The translations under genes and the position numbers were made by a program. A DNA stretch of 64,000 nt from Whalleya microplaca. Lineage: Eukaryota > Ascomycota > Sordariomycetes > Xylariales > Xylariaceae. The notes under the pieces were generated by a model, which was given only the letters and a program-made list of their open reading frames with translations, did no database searches and was not told the DNA's origin. Positions 24,403 to 35,682 of the stretch are shown here, in pieces; position 1 is the stretch's first letter; every line of letters starts with the position of its first letter. The stretch lies in NCBI GenBank assembly GCA_022497155.1, contig MU385772.1, forward strand, positions 218,121 to 282,120, written 5' to 3'.

Positions 24403-27400
24403 TTAAAACATGCCGTTCGTCATCTCATTAAAGATATCCCGCGAAATCAGATTCCCCCTTAGGAGCGCCTTGTCCGTGATCTTCCCCCTCTTCGGCGCAG
24501 GCCGCAGGTTCTCCTTGCCCTGCGCGACCTGGCCCCGACCTTTCACACCAGCACGCGGACTGCCGTCGCCGCCACCACCACCCAGGATCCTCTTCGGTCC
24601 CTTGACAGGCGACGACCGCTGGGTAGCCCCAGGGACCTGGGTGCCGCCGTCCTCGAAGAAATGCGCATCGAGGGCATCGGCGGGCAAGTCGTAGACCCAG
24701 TCGCGGTCTTCCATAAGCCGGACGAAGCGCGAGAGCATCTCGGCGTCGCCGGCGCCCTTGAGGGTGTCGCGGGAGCCGACGACGAGCAGCTTGGTCTTGG
24801 CGCGCGTGAAGGCGACGTTGATGCGGCGCCAGTCGCGCAGCAGGTCGCCGATGCTGCGCGCCTCGTTGCTGCGCACCAGGCTCAGCACCACGACCTCCTT
24901 GTCGCGCCCCTGGAACCGGTCCGCCGTATGCAGCTCGATGGCGGTGCCGTGCGCGCGCAGCCCTTGCTTCAGTAGGGATAATTGTGAACGGTAGTGCGTC
25001 ATCACGCCGATCTCGGCCGCCGGCACCCCGACCGCGAGGAGGGAGTCGACTAGTTGCACGACGATGCGCGCTTCAGTTGGGTTGACGATGCGGTTTCCCT
25101 TGGCTTCCTCGCGCGATGAGGGGAGGGCGTCCGTGTTGATGAAGCGGACGCGGGCTGAGGGGTCGAGAAGGTTGCGAAGCCAGCAGCTGTCACTGGTCCA
25201 GTTCGCGCAGAAGGACCGCGGCGTACCGGGGCGCATGATAGTGTTGGCATCGTAGTGCTTGTGTCGTAGGTTGTCCATGCAAGGTATGTCGAGTTTCTGG
25301 TGACGCAGGGCTTCAGTGCCGCATTTCAACCGACCTTCGTAGATGAGAGTATTGCTGAGCGTCATGACATCCTCGCACATACGATACTGGTGCTCAAGGT
25401 TGACGACCGAGTCCGGGTGTGTGTCTGAGAGCAGTTTAAAGAGACTGATATCTAAGCCACCTTCGCGAGCTTCCTCGTTCTGGACAAGGGGAGGAAGTTG
25501 GTTGTGATCTCCGACTAATACGAATGTGCGTGCCATACGGATCGGTCCCAAACATATAGGTAGTGTGATCTGCGAGGCCTCGTCAACAATACAGTAATCG
25601 AACGTCCGTTCGTTGAAGACCTGGTGGTTGACTCCAAGACATGTCGTTGCCACAATCGGTGTGTCATGCCAAGCGCTCCGAATTTCCTCGAAGCTGTTCA
25701 TCGGCTGCCCGGCAAGAATCGTAAAGTCTTGCACTTCAGGATGGACCTTTGCTGGGGCGCCGAGTCGCAGAATGCGCATCTGATCATTCTTCAACTTCAA
25801 CAAGATGTTGTCGACGGCAGAGTGAGTATACGATGTTAGGAGCACACTTTTCCCTTGGCCGACAAGTGCGCGGATGATATGCGCAATTGTGGTTGTTTTC
25901 CCGGTGCCAGGCATACCAAGCACGAGCGCGTAGTCGGTGGCACTCATGACCTTCTCAATGGCGTGCTTTTGATCAATATTCAAGCTCCCTTGATCAGCAA
26001 CCGTATATTGCGTCGTGATAGCTTTGAACCTAGGCGGAGCTAGGTCCACCACAAGGCGTCGGATCTCTCTGGACCCAAACACTCCATCTGCCATGACTTG
26101 GACGAGATTATTTCGAACAGTGGCCATACCGTTGCTAAACTCATCCTTGTCAAGTCGATATTTGAGAGGCGCTTTGGTTTTGCCTTGCGACTGGGTAGGT
26201 GTTGCCCCTTCGGGCGCAACCTCCATGATGCTGGCAAAGACCTGGTTGTTCACTTCATCGAACCCTGACCGTCGGATCCGCGCATTGTGAAGTCGGCGAT
26301 CAACCGCGACACTAATCTTTTGCTTTCGGACCGAAATGACGTACCCCAAGGCCAGGGCAAAATGGCCTTGTTCGTCGGACACGACAATGGGCTCTCCTAC
26401 GGCAATCTGAGAATCAAGGAATGAGAATCCAGGGGCTGCGTTGTCCTTGACCAGGGTGTATCGGTAGCGGTTAATTTTGGGGCTGTCGGACTCCTCGAAA
26501 GCAGAGCCCTCCTCGATAATGACATTCGCAAAACACCTTCCAACTTTCTCCCTCTCCGTGCTCACCATTGTCCAAAGTTCCCGACGCAGTTTCTGACTCT
26601 CCTTCTCTTCCTTGGTCAAGAGATTTTCCCATTTTAGGAAGAACTCCTGGTGGGTCGGCGTCAAATGTCGGACGACTTCGTCGAATTTCCCTTTCATGCC
26701 ACTAGTCTCTTCGTCACCATTATCCGCGAGCTTGTGGTATATGAAACAGGATGTCTTTGCATAGCACTTGTCGCAGGTATTAGTGCTTCGTTTCATGGGT
26801 GGAAGCTGGACGCTGCGCTCTCGCACGTAACATGCTAGTTGATTGCGTTGCATGATCATATGGCGAAGCTCGTTGCGGATAGTTGGAATCCGAATCGTTT
26901 GCGACGTTTCCATGTAGTACAAAATCCCGTAGGCGATTTCAACATCATATCGATCTGACAGTAAGAGATTGTACAGGGCCGTTTGTGCTTGGTGGTTGCT
27001 CGTAGCCCTATGGCCAGTCTTCACTTCGAAGGGCACAGTCAAAGTCCGTCGTTGGGCTCCATCTTTCATAGTCACCTGTACTGTCGCGTCTATATTGCCT
27101 TTCATTCCATACATTGGAGACCAGACGTGCTCCTCGACGTCAAGCAGTTTAGTGACACACATGTTGGCCTTGTCCCCGTTTCTGCCTTGGACCACGGCAT
27201 CGGGCTTTCTGATATTAGCACACTGAATTTGAGAATAATAACAAAATTCATACCTTAGGGAAAGGGCAGACAAATGCCGCTGCCCAGCCTCTCAACTCGG
27301 GCATTTTCGACCGAAGGTGCTCACGAGCATCACCGATGGAGACTTTGATTGTATACAGATCTTCCACATGCTTTTCCGTTATACGGCAAATTACACTGTC

Positions 27401-29543
27401 TAGGAACTCGATGCTCCATTTGTTTGACGTGAGCGCTTCTTGGAAGATCTCATGTAGCAGAGTTCCATATACTAGTGGTGGAGTCTTGTCACTAGTTGCC
27501 TTGACACGATCCTGGAGGACAGCGCGACGCATGCAGGTAAAACTGTCGGCTATGACTGTAGCTGATATCAACTGATCCGGATGCAAAATGAGGATATTTT
27601 GAGAGTTGTCTACGATACACTGCCCAGATGATTGGAATCCGCCGATGATGTGGACGTAGGCTTTAGGGCTTGCTGGTGTACTCAGCCAGTCTCCTCGAAG
27701 GTGAATGGTTTTCATGACATCGCTTCGGTCGACTTGAACGAAGAGAACCTAGACTTATTAGCCCTTGTACTTTAGTTGCTATGCAAAATCTTACCTTTTC
27801 CATCGCTTCCCTTCCAAACTCATCAACATACTGACTTTGGAGGATCTTCGTCACTAGGTATCTTTGGATTGCCTTAGGTTTTTGCGTTGGCTAAGGAAAC
27901 GTCTTAGCAGATATATCCAATTGGGTCTCATCTGTCACCTACATACAAGAGGTAATGATCCAGTCGTCTGTCTCGCGGATTGCGTGGCAGCTACTTCAGC
28001 GGCTTCGAAATCAAAATCGCCACCAAAATCATCACCATATACATCGTCAGCAAGGTCGTCTGTTACAGCGTTTGCGCTCTCCTGCGGCGCAACACTAGGT
28101 GTTGGATATTGATGGGTATTACTCCGGGATGGGTGGCTCGAATCGACTTGCGCGATCAAGTCTTCGGCGGCGGCAAACACGTCATCATCGAAGTCCCCAA
28201 AGTCGTCATCGAACGATTTCGTCTCATGGTCTGTTTGAGGCTGGTCTGCCTTTTGCCCAGTATCTAGTGAAGGTAACGTTGGTTCTTCGCTTCCTTCGTG
28301 CGGTGGACTGATATTAGCACCTAGCTCCATAAGCGTGTCGTCGTCAAAGTCATCATCTCCGTAGTCTGACAAGACATCTATAGGTGCATCTGACTTTGCG
28401 CCCTTGGTCTCTACCACATTTGTTTCGTTAAAAAGTGCTGGAGCAGGTTTCGAGGGAGATAATCGTCGAGACGGCGACTGAGCGACATGCGCTGGCGGAT
28501 GAGAGCGCTTCTTCTTTGGTGAAGGGGATCTCAGGGCGTCTTGGCGGACTTGGACCGCCTTTGACTTGTTGATCTCCCCTGTCACACTCTCCAACAAGGC
28601 ATTGACCATGGATGACTTCAAATGATCACTCAAACTCTCTTCGGCCGTAACCTCCATTGGCCTGGTGGCGTCTGTTCGTTCAACTCTTCGGCGTTTGGGC
28701 CAATTTTCGCCGCAACTAATCGCCCGCCGCAGTCCACTTTCGCTTGCTCCCGCTCCTTGTACTTTCGACGGCCGGGGAGAAGAAGATACCATCAGCTGGG
28801 CTAGAGTCGGAGTCGTCCCCCCAAGTGGTGTCACCGACGCAGATCCACTTAGAGAAAAACGATCCCACAGCTGGAGCGCAGGGTCAGCATATGGGGATCT
28901 GAGTGCTTCTGACAACTTCCTCCTGTGGACAGGAGGGGTGTTTAACTTCGAGTTAGACGCGGGTGACGAGGTTGGCGAGGAACTGCGGGCTCTCTTCTTC
29001 CCTCTTCGTCGCGGCATCATGGGAGATAATTTGTACGTATGACTGTTCCTCGTATCCCATCCAATCTTCTCGTTCGGACTGACGTCCTCCTCCTCCTCTT
29101 TGGCCTCCGACATACCAATCAGATCTTGCCACGCCAGCCGACTGACGGGCGTGACTGTGCTTTCTTTAGACGCAGGCAATGGGGTTGCTTCCTGCGGACT
29201 TCGCTCTGCAGTTTTCTCCTCCACTGGATCATCCTCAATGGTGATAACCTCATTCACGGGTTGATCTTCGTCATTGTCAGGCTTGGCTGAGGGTGGGCGA
29301 AAATTGAACGCATTGAGCTTGTTCTTCGTAACTTCAGAGACAGGCTGGAGTGGCCTGGGAGGTCCATTTCGCGCGTTCGAGGAATGGGTTCCGGCAGAGT
29401 AAGTTTTAGACTTGTTCCATTGTTGACGATTCTTCGGATGCTAATTAGACTCTTATTAGTGGAAAACGTACAAGTACCGGGTATAAGTAGGCACTCACTC
29501 TAGAAGAGCCATTTTGCTCAGAAAATGATTTCTGGAGGGGCAT
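24403..29543 (-). CDS. DNA2: DNA replication ATP-dependent helicase/nuclease DNA2
   Basis: Five exons (29543-29499, 29440-27947, 27890-27795, 27748-27254, 27222-24403) predict about 1649 residues, normal for fungal DNA2. The long disordered N-terminus contains KKKRS-type basic and DDFDDD-type acidic runs. The RecB-like nuclease includes a first cluster Cys (SFTCMRRAVL, near 617), YGTLLHEIF (near 640), KGNIDATV, PFEVKTG (near 773) and the remaining cluster cysteines in CDKCYAKTSC (near 856). The superfamily 1 helicase has Walker A GMPGTGKTTT (near 1146), DEASQ (near 1255) and FQGRDKEVVVLSLVRSN (near 1480). DNA2 trims long flaps during Okazaki fragment maturation and resects double-strand breaks. 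The exon 4/5 join needs a 31-nt intron, or else a frameshift has occurred. All catalytic motifs are intact. Confidence 0.92.
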
Positions 29544-30154
29544 AGTAGTGGTATGGTGAAATCATTTGACCATAATTGGATTCGGACGAGTGAACAAACA
29601 ACAAACGGCAGGACTTTTGATGTTAGGACTCTCGACGTTAGGATGGTGGATAGGTGAGTAGCGTCTTAGCTGTGGTAGCTAGCAGTATGCATACATAGCT
29701 TCAAGGGATGCAACTGTAATTCTAAAAGCAAGTGGTCCAAGTCAGGCCTACATAGCTGGGTTGTGAGGAAAACGCGTCGCCAGCGCGTCACGATATTCCA
29801 AAGCCGAAAGCTAACAGAACGCGTCAAGCCACAGATCCAATCATCTACTTGTGGCGCATTACATATATACGTAGCTACCTGTGGCTTGTGGCTGGAGGGG
29901 CTAGATTCCTTGGCAGGCTTGGCTACAACGGGTGGCCCAAGCTCCTGAGCTGTCAACGTTTGCCGTTGCTGCCGCTGATGATGCGACTCAGCTCCACTTC
30001 CAACAAGCTTTCGGCCTGCGTTCATCGAGCCACATATTGGATACATGTATACACAGCTCATGGCGTTTTTCATGTCTGGGTGAGAAGCTCATTACCTACA
30101 TAGGTACTGTCAATTGACTGCGAGGATATCCTACAGGATATCTCATCTGACGTC
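29544..30154. promoter_or_regulatory. Divergent promoter interval
   Basis: About 610 nt lie between the DNA2 start (-) and the start of the membrane-protein gene (+). No TATA box stands out near either start. A 13-nt stretch ending in GGATATCCTACAGGATATC at about 30124-30142 contains an inverted GGATATC/AGGATATC pair just upstream of the plus-strand ATG, which might be a binding site or chance. Confidence 0.35.
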
Positions 30155-31495
30155 ATGTCGTCTAACGACGGCTTCGGCCGCCCCATCGACGACCCGTCAT
30201 CCGACGACAGAAGTCCCACGGTCCATGTCCAATGGCCTTACATGGATCCCGTTGCCCAGGGTCGAATCGAGAGAAAGTTCTTTGAAGAGGGCGCCACTAT
30301 TCACTTTGACAAGATACCACAGCTGCAGTTCTGGGCGCCTTTCCTCTTTTTCCGCGACATTGCTCGTGTGCTCTTCGTTACCAAAAGGGTCGTCCACCAT
30401 GCTGTAGGGGCCAAAAGACCCTTGACTGCCACTGAAGTCGATGCCACAAGCGAACATGCCGCCGCCTCTATTCGGTATCTGGCTTACGCTCAACCCGTCT
30501 CATTAGCCCTTGCGGCTGTCTTGACTTGGCGCGGTAGCGCTACTTTCAGATTTCCTTTCTACCAGCCCAAGATGCGCTGGTTCCATCCATTTTACTTTCC
30601 AAACAAAATGAGGCCCTTCATACAGGGCCCCGCGGCCGTCCGTGTCTGGCATGTTGCCCGCTTCATCACTTATTGTCCACTGACCTGGTTCGGCTGTTTC
30701 TTTTTCTTCAGCTCCATGTCAGAAACGACTTTTCATGCGCGTGTGTTGAGAGACCCGCGCCTGACCGCATTATTGCAAGATCTCAATCGGAATAATAAGG
30801 CGCTTGGTGAACTTGAGCGTCGTGAGCAACGACGGCGGATGGGACTTCCGGAGCAGCCCGGAGCTCGCGTGCCACAACAAAATCGCGGTATTGCTCAATA
30901 CCCAAGTGGTCAAGATACCTCGGAAGTAAATAGCCAGGCGTCACAGGATAATCTACCGCCTGCATGGCAACCTGACGATAGGCAGCCAGCCGATACGTTG
31001 GAGAGGCCAGGGATAGAGAGAGAAGCGCCTTCTGCCCCTCAGTCTAGCTGGGCTCGAAGAGCTCCGCCACAAACACCGCCAAGCACGCCTCCAGGCGCAA
31101 GAGACTCCGATCCCTGGTCTCGAAACGCAGACGATGATTCGGATTTATTCGACGACGACGATGATGCTTCACCAGTCTCGCGCTCAGCTAGGAGAGCCGA
31201 GACCCGCCGGAGTGGCTCTACTTGGGAACGCTTAAGGCAGCAAGCACAGCCCGGCGTGGCTCAATGGGAGCAAGGCGATTCGTCTAGTCAAGGAAGAGGG
31301 TGGGCGCAAATACGTCAAGACAAGGCACAAAACACCAAGGAAGCGTCGCAAAAAACGGAGAGTTTTGCATACTCAAAGCAGGATGAGGAGAGGGAGCAGA
31401 GGAACTACGAGAAAGATAAAGCGCAGAAGGAGTTTGATGCTTTGCTGGATTCCGAGCGACGTGGTGGAGGTGACGGGGGCTGGTCCCGATCTTGA
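30155..31495 (+). CDS. Conserved fungal-type membrane protein of unknown function
   Basis: A single exon encodes 446 residues, starting ATGTCGTCTAACGACG. Residues 1-90 are soluble and hold a WPYMDPVAQGRIERKFFEEG segment. Hydrophobic stretches at about 110-125 (AYAQPVSLALAAVLTW) and 170-190 (YCPLTWFGCFFFFSS) could be membrane spans. A helical charged region (RNNKALGELERREQRRR) follows. The last 200 residues are low-complexity Ser/Pro/Gln with an acidic run (SDLFDDDDD) and a terminal charged helix. The codon-quality reading frame and complete structure support a real gene. I do not recognise the family, and no catalytic motif is visible. Confidence 0.7.
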   Translation: MSSNDGFGRPIDDPSSDDRSPTVHVQWPYMDPVAQGRIERKFFEEGATIHFDKIPQLQFWAPFLFFRDIARVLFVTKRVVHHAVGAKRPLTATEVDATSEHAAASIRYLAYAQPVSLALAAVLTWRGSATFRFPFYQPKMRWFHPFYFPNKMRPFIQGPAAVRVWHVARFITYCPLTWFGCFFFFSSMSETTFHARVLRDPRLTALLQDLNRNNKALGELERREQRRRMGLPEQPGARVPQQNRGIAQYPSGQDTSEVNSQASQDNLPPAWQPDDRQPADTLERPGIEREAPSAPQSSWARRAPPQTPPSTPPGARDSDPWSRNADDDSDLFDDDDDASPVSRSARRAETRRSGSTWERLRQQAQPGVAQWEQGDSSSQGRGWAQIRQDKAQNTKEASQKTESFAYSKQDEEREQRNYEKDKAQKEFDALLDSERRGGGDGGWSRS

Positions 31496-31828
31496 TAAGC
31501 TTAAACAATCATGGAATTAAGTTTGCCATCATCGCGAGGCAAACCTCCAGTGTAACACTAAGGATGAAAGACTAGTCTGCGAGATGTTCAATGGCTATTT
31601 AACCGATCTATTATCGGCTAAGGTTGAAAATTGATCATGTATAGAAAAGATAAGTCTTTTCCATAGCTCAGGGCGATTAACGAAAGAATGAGCTTCACAA
31701 CCATCCAGTAGGATGTGTGCCAAAATCACGACTCATTTCCAACCACTTCCCCTATTGGCATCTCCAAACGCAATACGCTTAATCACCCACCTCACCCGCA
31801 TACGTCTGCAACTATGTAACCTCACTAC

Positions 31829-32407
31829 TCACTCATATTCACTCTCACCGTCATCATCGGCAACACTAGTATCCGCATCCGCATCATCACCATCAAAAGC
31901 GCCGCCAGCACCATCACCGTCACTACCCCCAGGGACATCGTACCCGAGCTGCGTCAGCAGCTGATCGAGATTGATAACCAGGCCGCGATCGACCCAGAAG
32001 TGCACGAGGGCGGACTGCGCGACGCGCACGTGCTCCCAGGCGACCGTGGTCCCCGCCAGGCTGAGCAGGTACATGCGCGCGGTCAGGTAGGCGACGTAGG
32101 CGCCGTCGGCGCCGATGTCGTGCCCGCCGTTGGCGCGCTGCCACTGCGTGTGGATCGCCGCCTTGGCCCGGCACTCGCCGCACAGCCCGTCCGTCGTGAT
32201 GGAGGGCCGCGCCGACGCGTGGAACACCACCGTGCACGGTCTCACCGTCGGTGGGGGCAGCGGCGGCGCCGGTGCCGAGGACGAGGATGCTACTGCGGGG
32301 CCCGGGTGCAGGCGCTGCCGCTGCCGGTACCGCTCGCACGGCACGATCGCCATGTCTTGCTCCAGGTGCCCGCAGGTCATCTGCTTGAAGGCCCACTGGT
32401 TGCACAT
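31829..32407 (-). CDS. Small Cys/His-containing hypothetical protein
   Basis: A single exon encodes 192 residues with GC-rich third positions, unlike the surrounding DNA. The N-terminus holds a CGH...C spacing (QMTCGHLEQDMAIVPCERY) and a later CGEC pair (GLCGECRAKA). Similar CGH-C-C patterns recur in fungal hypothetical proteins and could bind zinc. A Pro-rich linker separates the two Cys groups. A helical middle (AYLTARMYLLSLAG to VHFWVDRGLVINLDQLLTQLGY) and a very acidic tail (DDADADTSVADDDGESEYE) follow. There is no signal peptide or membrane segment. The role is unknown. Its stop is about 330 nt from the stop of the plus-strand membrane-protein gene. Confidence 0.65.
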   Translation of the reverse strand: MCNQWAFKQMTCGHLEQDMAIVPCERYRQRQRLHPGPAVASSSSAPAPPLPPPTVRPCTVVFHASARPSITTDGLCGECRAKAAIHTQWQRANGGHDIGADGAYVAYLTARMYLLSLAGTTVAWEHVRVAQSALVHFWVDRGLVINLDQLLTQLGYDVPGGSDGDGAGGAFDGDDADADTSVADDDGESEYE

Positions 32408-33287
32408 GATGCGATGGGATGGGATTAAAGGGGAGGAGCTCAGAAAAGTGCTAGTTTAGAAAGGTAGATGGTATTAGAGATGGGCGTGAGTGGGAATGCG
32501 ATGGAAGTATTGGTATGAGTTGTGGAGCCGATGAAAAGGTGGTTTGTTTTCATGGATTTCGGTGTGAGGATAGGATAGAAGTTTAGATTGAAGAGGATGG
32601 AGGGGAGGTCGTAGAGAAGATGGAATTGTTTTTATGTACGCGAAAGGTGATGCTGTTTCTCCTGTCCAGCTAAGGCACTACTCGACTCATCTGTGTAACA
32701 TGATGATTTGTTGCTAGTATTGATGGTTGTGACTAGGCGTGTCCGACAACAAGGTCAGTGGCTGAGGTGTATAGTTTGCTCCTGAGCGTAGTGAATGACT
32801 ACTCCAGCATGGTCAAGGTAATTCATGAGCTAAAGTGTGCTATGGGTCAATATGAGCCGTTTGTAAATGTTTACTTTGTAGGTAATTGGGAGGAGTCTTC
32901 TCGTGGCGCTGAACACTCATTTCTACTCCTCTATCAAATTAGCCGAGCATCAGAACTACTATCAGAGATATATCTTTTATGTAAAAAGATGAGTTTTGCA
33001 TGTATAGGGCGTGTCAGTTTGCCTTCATACTTGAGTTGGCTATTTTGCCTGCTCGCGCCTGAAGGGCATTGCGCTTTGACTACTAAAAAAAACCCTAGTC
33101 CATTATAAAATAAATGGGCTCCTCGCTAGGTGTTTTTGTTTTATTGTTTATTGTTTATTATTTATTGTTATCTTGAATCCCTTCTTTAAGAGCAAACCCC
33201 ATGGTGAGAGATGGATTTCTTCGCCATATATCTGTAAATGTACCACTAGAGCCCTCCCTGTGGCTCCATCCACCCCAAATTCAAATG
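32408..33287. other. Intergenic region with one MITE end relic
   Basis: No gene is supported. The only apparent frame (32758-33108, plus strand) runs into a degraded copy of the terminal repeat of the MITE-like element at 42.1 kb and is therefore not taken as coding. A TTTATTGTTTATTG-type simple repeat lies at about 33138-33170. Confidence 0.45.
33033..33096 (+). repeat. Degraded single copy of the MITE-like terminal repeat
   Basis: GAGTTGGCTATTTTGCC through GGGCATTGCGCTTTGACTACTAAAAAAAACCCTA matches the left end of the element at 42094-42594, including the terminal AAAACCCTA. The differences are mostly transitions. No partner repeat in the opposite orientation was seen nearby, so this is a fragment or solo end. 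Confidence 0.6.
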
Positions 33288-35278
33288 CTACAAAGATGTA
33301 AATGTTTCATCATCATCACCATCATCATTATCATCACTACGAGAAATGTTGCGTGAACTGTAGCCCGAATCAATCTTGAATGGTTGTTGCCTGACTCCAT
33401 ACCCGCTTCTGTAAGGCATTTCTTGATGCTTGGCAATGTCATCCCCTGGTCCAGACGGAGAATTGTTATGGAAGTCTATCGCATGATCATCTATGTTACT
33501 CAATGAGGGTCCCATCGATGGTACGAATGGCTCGGCCTCAGGGTTGAGGGATGATCGGTCCATTCCAGATCGACCATCACGGTCAGTACAAGATGCGTCA
33601 TTTAGTTCGCCGGTCCGGGAAGTCGAAAGTCCTCTTCTCATAGAACATATGTCTTCCAATGTAGGGAATGAAACTCTGTACGCATCGAGTCGCATTCTGA
33701 TGCTTTCTAACGTTGAGAGAATCGGCATAACCTGGGCCTCCCCGAAGGCATCTATAGACACCACATGGCCATATACCTCACCAGTACTCTCGTTTACTAC
33801 CCAAGAACCTGAGTCCCCAGGACTCAACCCTATGAAAATTAGCAACTAGACCTTAAGGCATAGCGATGGAAACTCACTAGAACCGAGGCTCAGGGCCAGC
33901 TCGTAAGTGTCAACGAATTCCAAGCCAGGGGCCATCAATAAGCAAGAGCTGTTGAAATTCAATATTCCTCTTTGCAGGCCATGGTGGCTTACAACAGCCA
34001 CGCGCACAGGCGGTCCTTGACGTCGACTTCTCCCGATGAAGAGAATGGTAGTTTTTGCAGTTTCTTCAACTAGTGGATGATTGCGGAACACAGGCCCCCT
34101 TTCTAGTACAACTGTATTGGGCTGCGCTTCTTGTAGCGTTAGGTCAACGAGTGCCCAATCATAATTCTCAGCAAAGTGAGTACTAAAGGTGTCATAAGTG
34201 ATTGTACCGATCGTTATGAGGCTGCGGGCGGATTTGCCATTCTGTTCTTCGAGATCCGTTTCGTCAGGGGGGTTCAGGCCAGCATTGCTCGAATCCGAAG
34301 TTTCAACCTCGGCTTCGCCATCGGAAGACCTTGAATCCGACTCTGAAACCGTCTCCAAATCCGAGTCTGAATCCGAGCCTGACTCTCCACACCTGTCTGG
34401 CATAATTGGCATAATTGGCCGTGAACACCTGAGCTTTTTGAGGGGATGCCCAGCTGTGAGCCCGTAGAGCCGCTTGTCTTGCATTATTTCGACCACGATC
34501 AAATCACCGAGGGTAGCACCGACTGAAAGACTACCTCTAGCTATCTCAATTGGCACGCCACAAGATGCCCCCTTTGTCCAGGAATCTACGAGAACGTTGA
34601 TTGTATCTCCACTTGAAAGCCGTAGAAGCTCCTTTTGGAGAATATAGAGACGAAATTCCGGCTTCAGTTCTTCTTCCACATGCCGCTGAGAGAAAAACTT
34701 CTTAACCTTCATGGAGGCCTTTTTTCACATTGAACGACGATGTAAAGTTCTGCCGTCTGCTCGCTAGTACCCAAGTATTTCAGTTTCATGGAACTATCCC
34801 CAGGATTCGACCTATTCTTCGACACTGCGTCAACGAGAGGCTTAGAATAGAGGACTTTGATATCGAAGAAGCGCCGTTCAAGGGATTCAGGTATGACTCT
34901 GTCGAAATGCTTTAATTCGGTGCCGGAGATGGAGCGGACGGCTTCCGCCTTGCGTAAGTCCAGCGACGAGCGGACGGAATTTGCTTTATGTAAGTCCGGC
35001 AACGAGCAAACGAACTTCATCTTATGTAAGTCCGGCAACAAGCGGACAGACTTCGTATTAAATGAGTCTGGCGACGAGCGCTTGGAGGCATAACCGGAGT
35101 CAGTCATGCCATTTATGGGATGGTTATTGCCTTCTGCGGATGAACCATTCGATTCCGTATCTCGCGTTGGAGGTGTGGAGGAGAAACTTTTGAGTCTCGA
35201 GTGCCGCTGGTGCACCTCCAACGTATTTGGGCCTTCCATGGTGTTGGTGTAAGCCGAGTTGTCCTGCCGAGCCTCCAT
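33288..35278 (-). CDS. Trypsin-like (GDSGSW) domain protein with a frameshift at an A6 run
   Basis: Three segments belong together. The first (35278-34709) has a Ser-rich N-terminus with four 12-residue repeats (SLPDLHKA type) and a helical region. The second (34712-33878) continues from QRHVEEELKPEFRLYILQ through a domain with GATLGDLIVVEI, a Ser/Asp/Glu-rich loop, NYDWALVDL and SHHGLQRGIL. A clean 48-nt intron (33877-33830) then leads into LSPGDSGSWVVNESTGEVYGHVVS and a disordered tail. The GDSGSW motif and the following GHVVS strand resemble the nucleophile region of S1-type serine proteases. NYDWALVDL could hold the Asp, and a His is not obvious. Segments one and two are offset by one base at six A residues (34720-34725 on the plus strand). 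This is an indel, a sequencing error or, less likely, recoding. It is divergent to the membrane-protein gene at 35683. Confidence 0.65.
34930..35090 (-). repeat. In-frame coding minisatellite, unit 36 bp
   Basis: TAAGTCC(A/G)GC(G/A)AC(G/A)AGC occurs at about 34955, 34991 and 35027, with a diverged copy near 35063: a 36-bp period encoding 12 residues around a Leu-Pro-Asp-Leu-His-Lys core. The period keeps the frame, so copy number can vary without disrupting the protein. It lies in the N-terminal, low-complexity part of the protease-like protein. Confidence 0.8.
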
Positions 35279-35682
35279 ACGAGGGATGATGCTGCCAGCG
35301 TTCGAGCACTGTTATTTAGCAAATTTTACGGGCTTTTCAAGGACGATTTGCCCAAGTATAAGAACAAAATACGACAAAATAGTGCGGGGGCAGGATATTT
35401 GGTCCTGGAGATAAGTGCCGTACCCAAAGGGCCTTGGATGGCAGGGTTGGTCTCAGCCGACAGGACACCGCCCCAATCAACGTAGCATGACAAAAGTCAG
35501 CGATAACGCCCAAGAATTTACACAAGGCTTTTCCGAGAGAATATTTTTATTCAAAAATGGTTGGCAGATTTCAATGCAAAGCCTGTTCATCAAGGAGACA
35601 TTAGAAAGATCCCCCCCACGAAGATCCAATTCAGAGCAACTTCTTTAGGCTAGCGCAATCCTATCATATCTTATTTTCCGGC
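35279..35682. promoter_or_regulatory. Shared divergent promoter of the protease-like/membrane-protein pair
   Basis: Only 404 nt separate the two start codons, which point away from each other, so the genes may be co-regulated. No perfect TATA box is seen. Confidence 0.5.

Noticed and set aside
32758..33108. 116-codon plus-strand frame
   Set aside because: Its 3' half is a degraded MITE terminal repeat, and the 5' half has no features of a gene.
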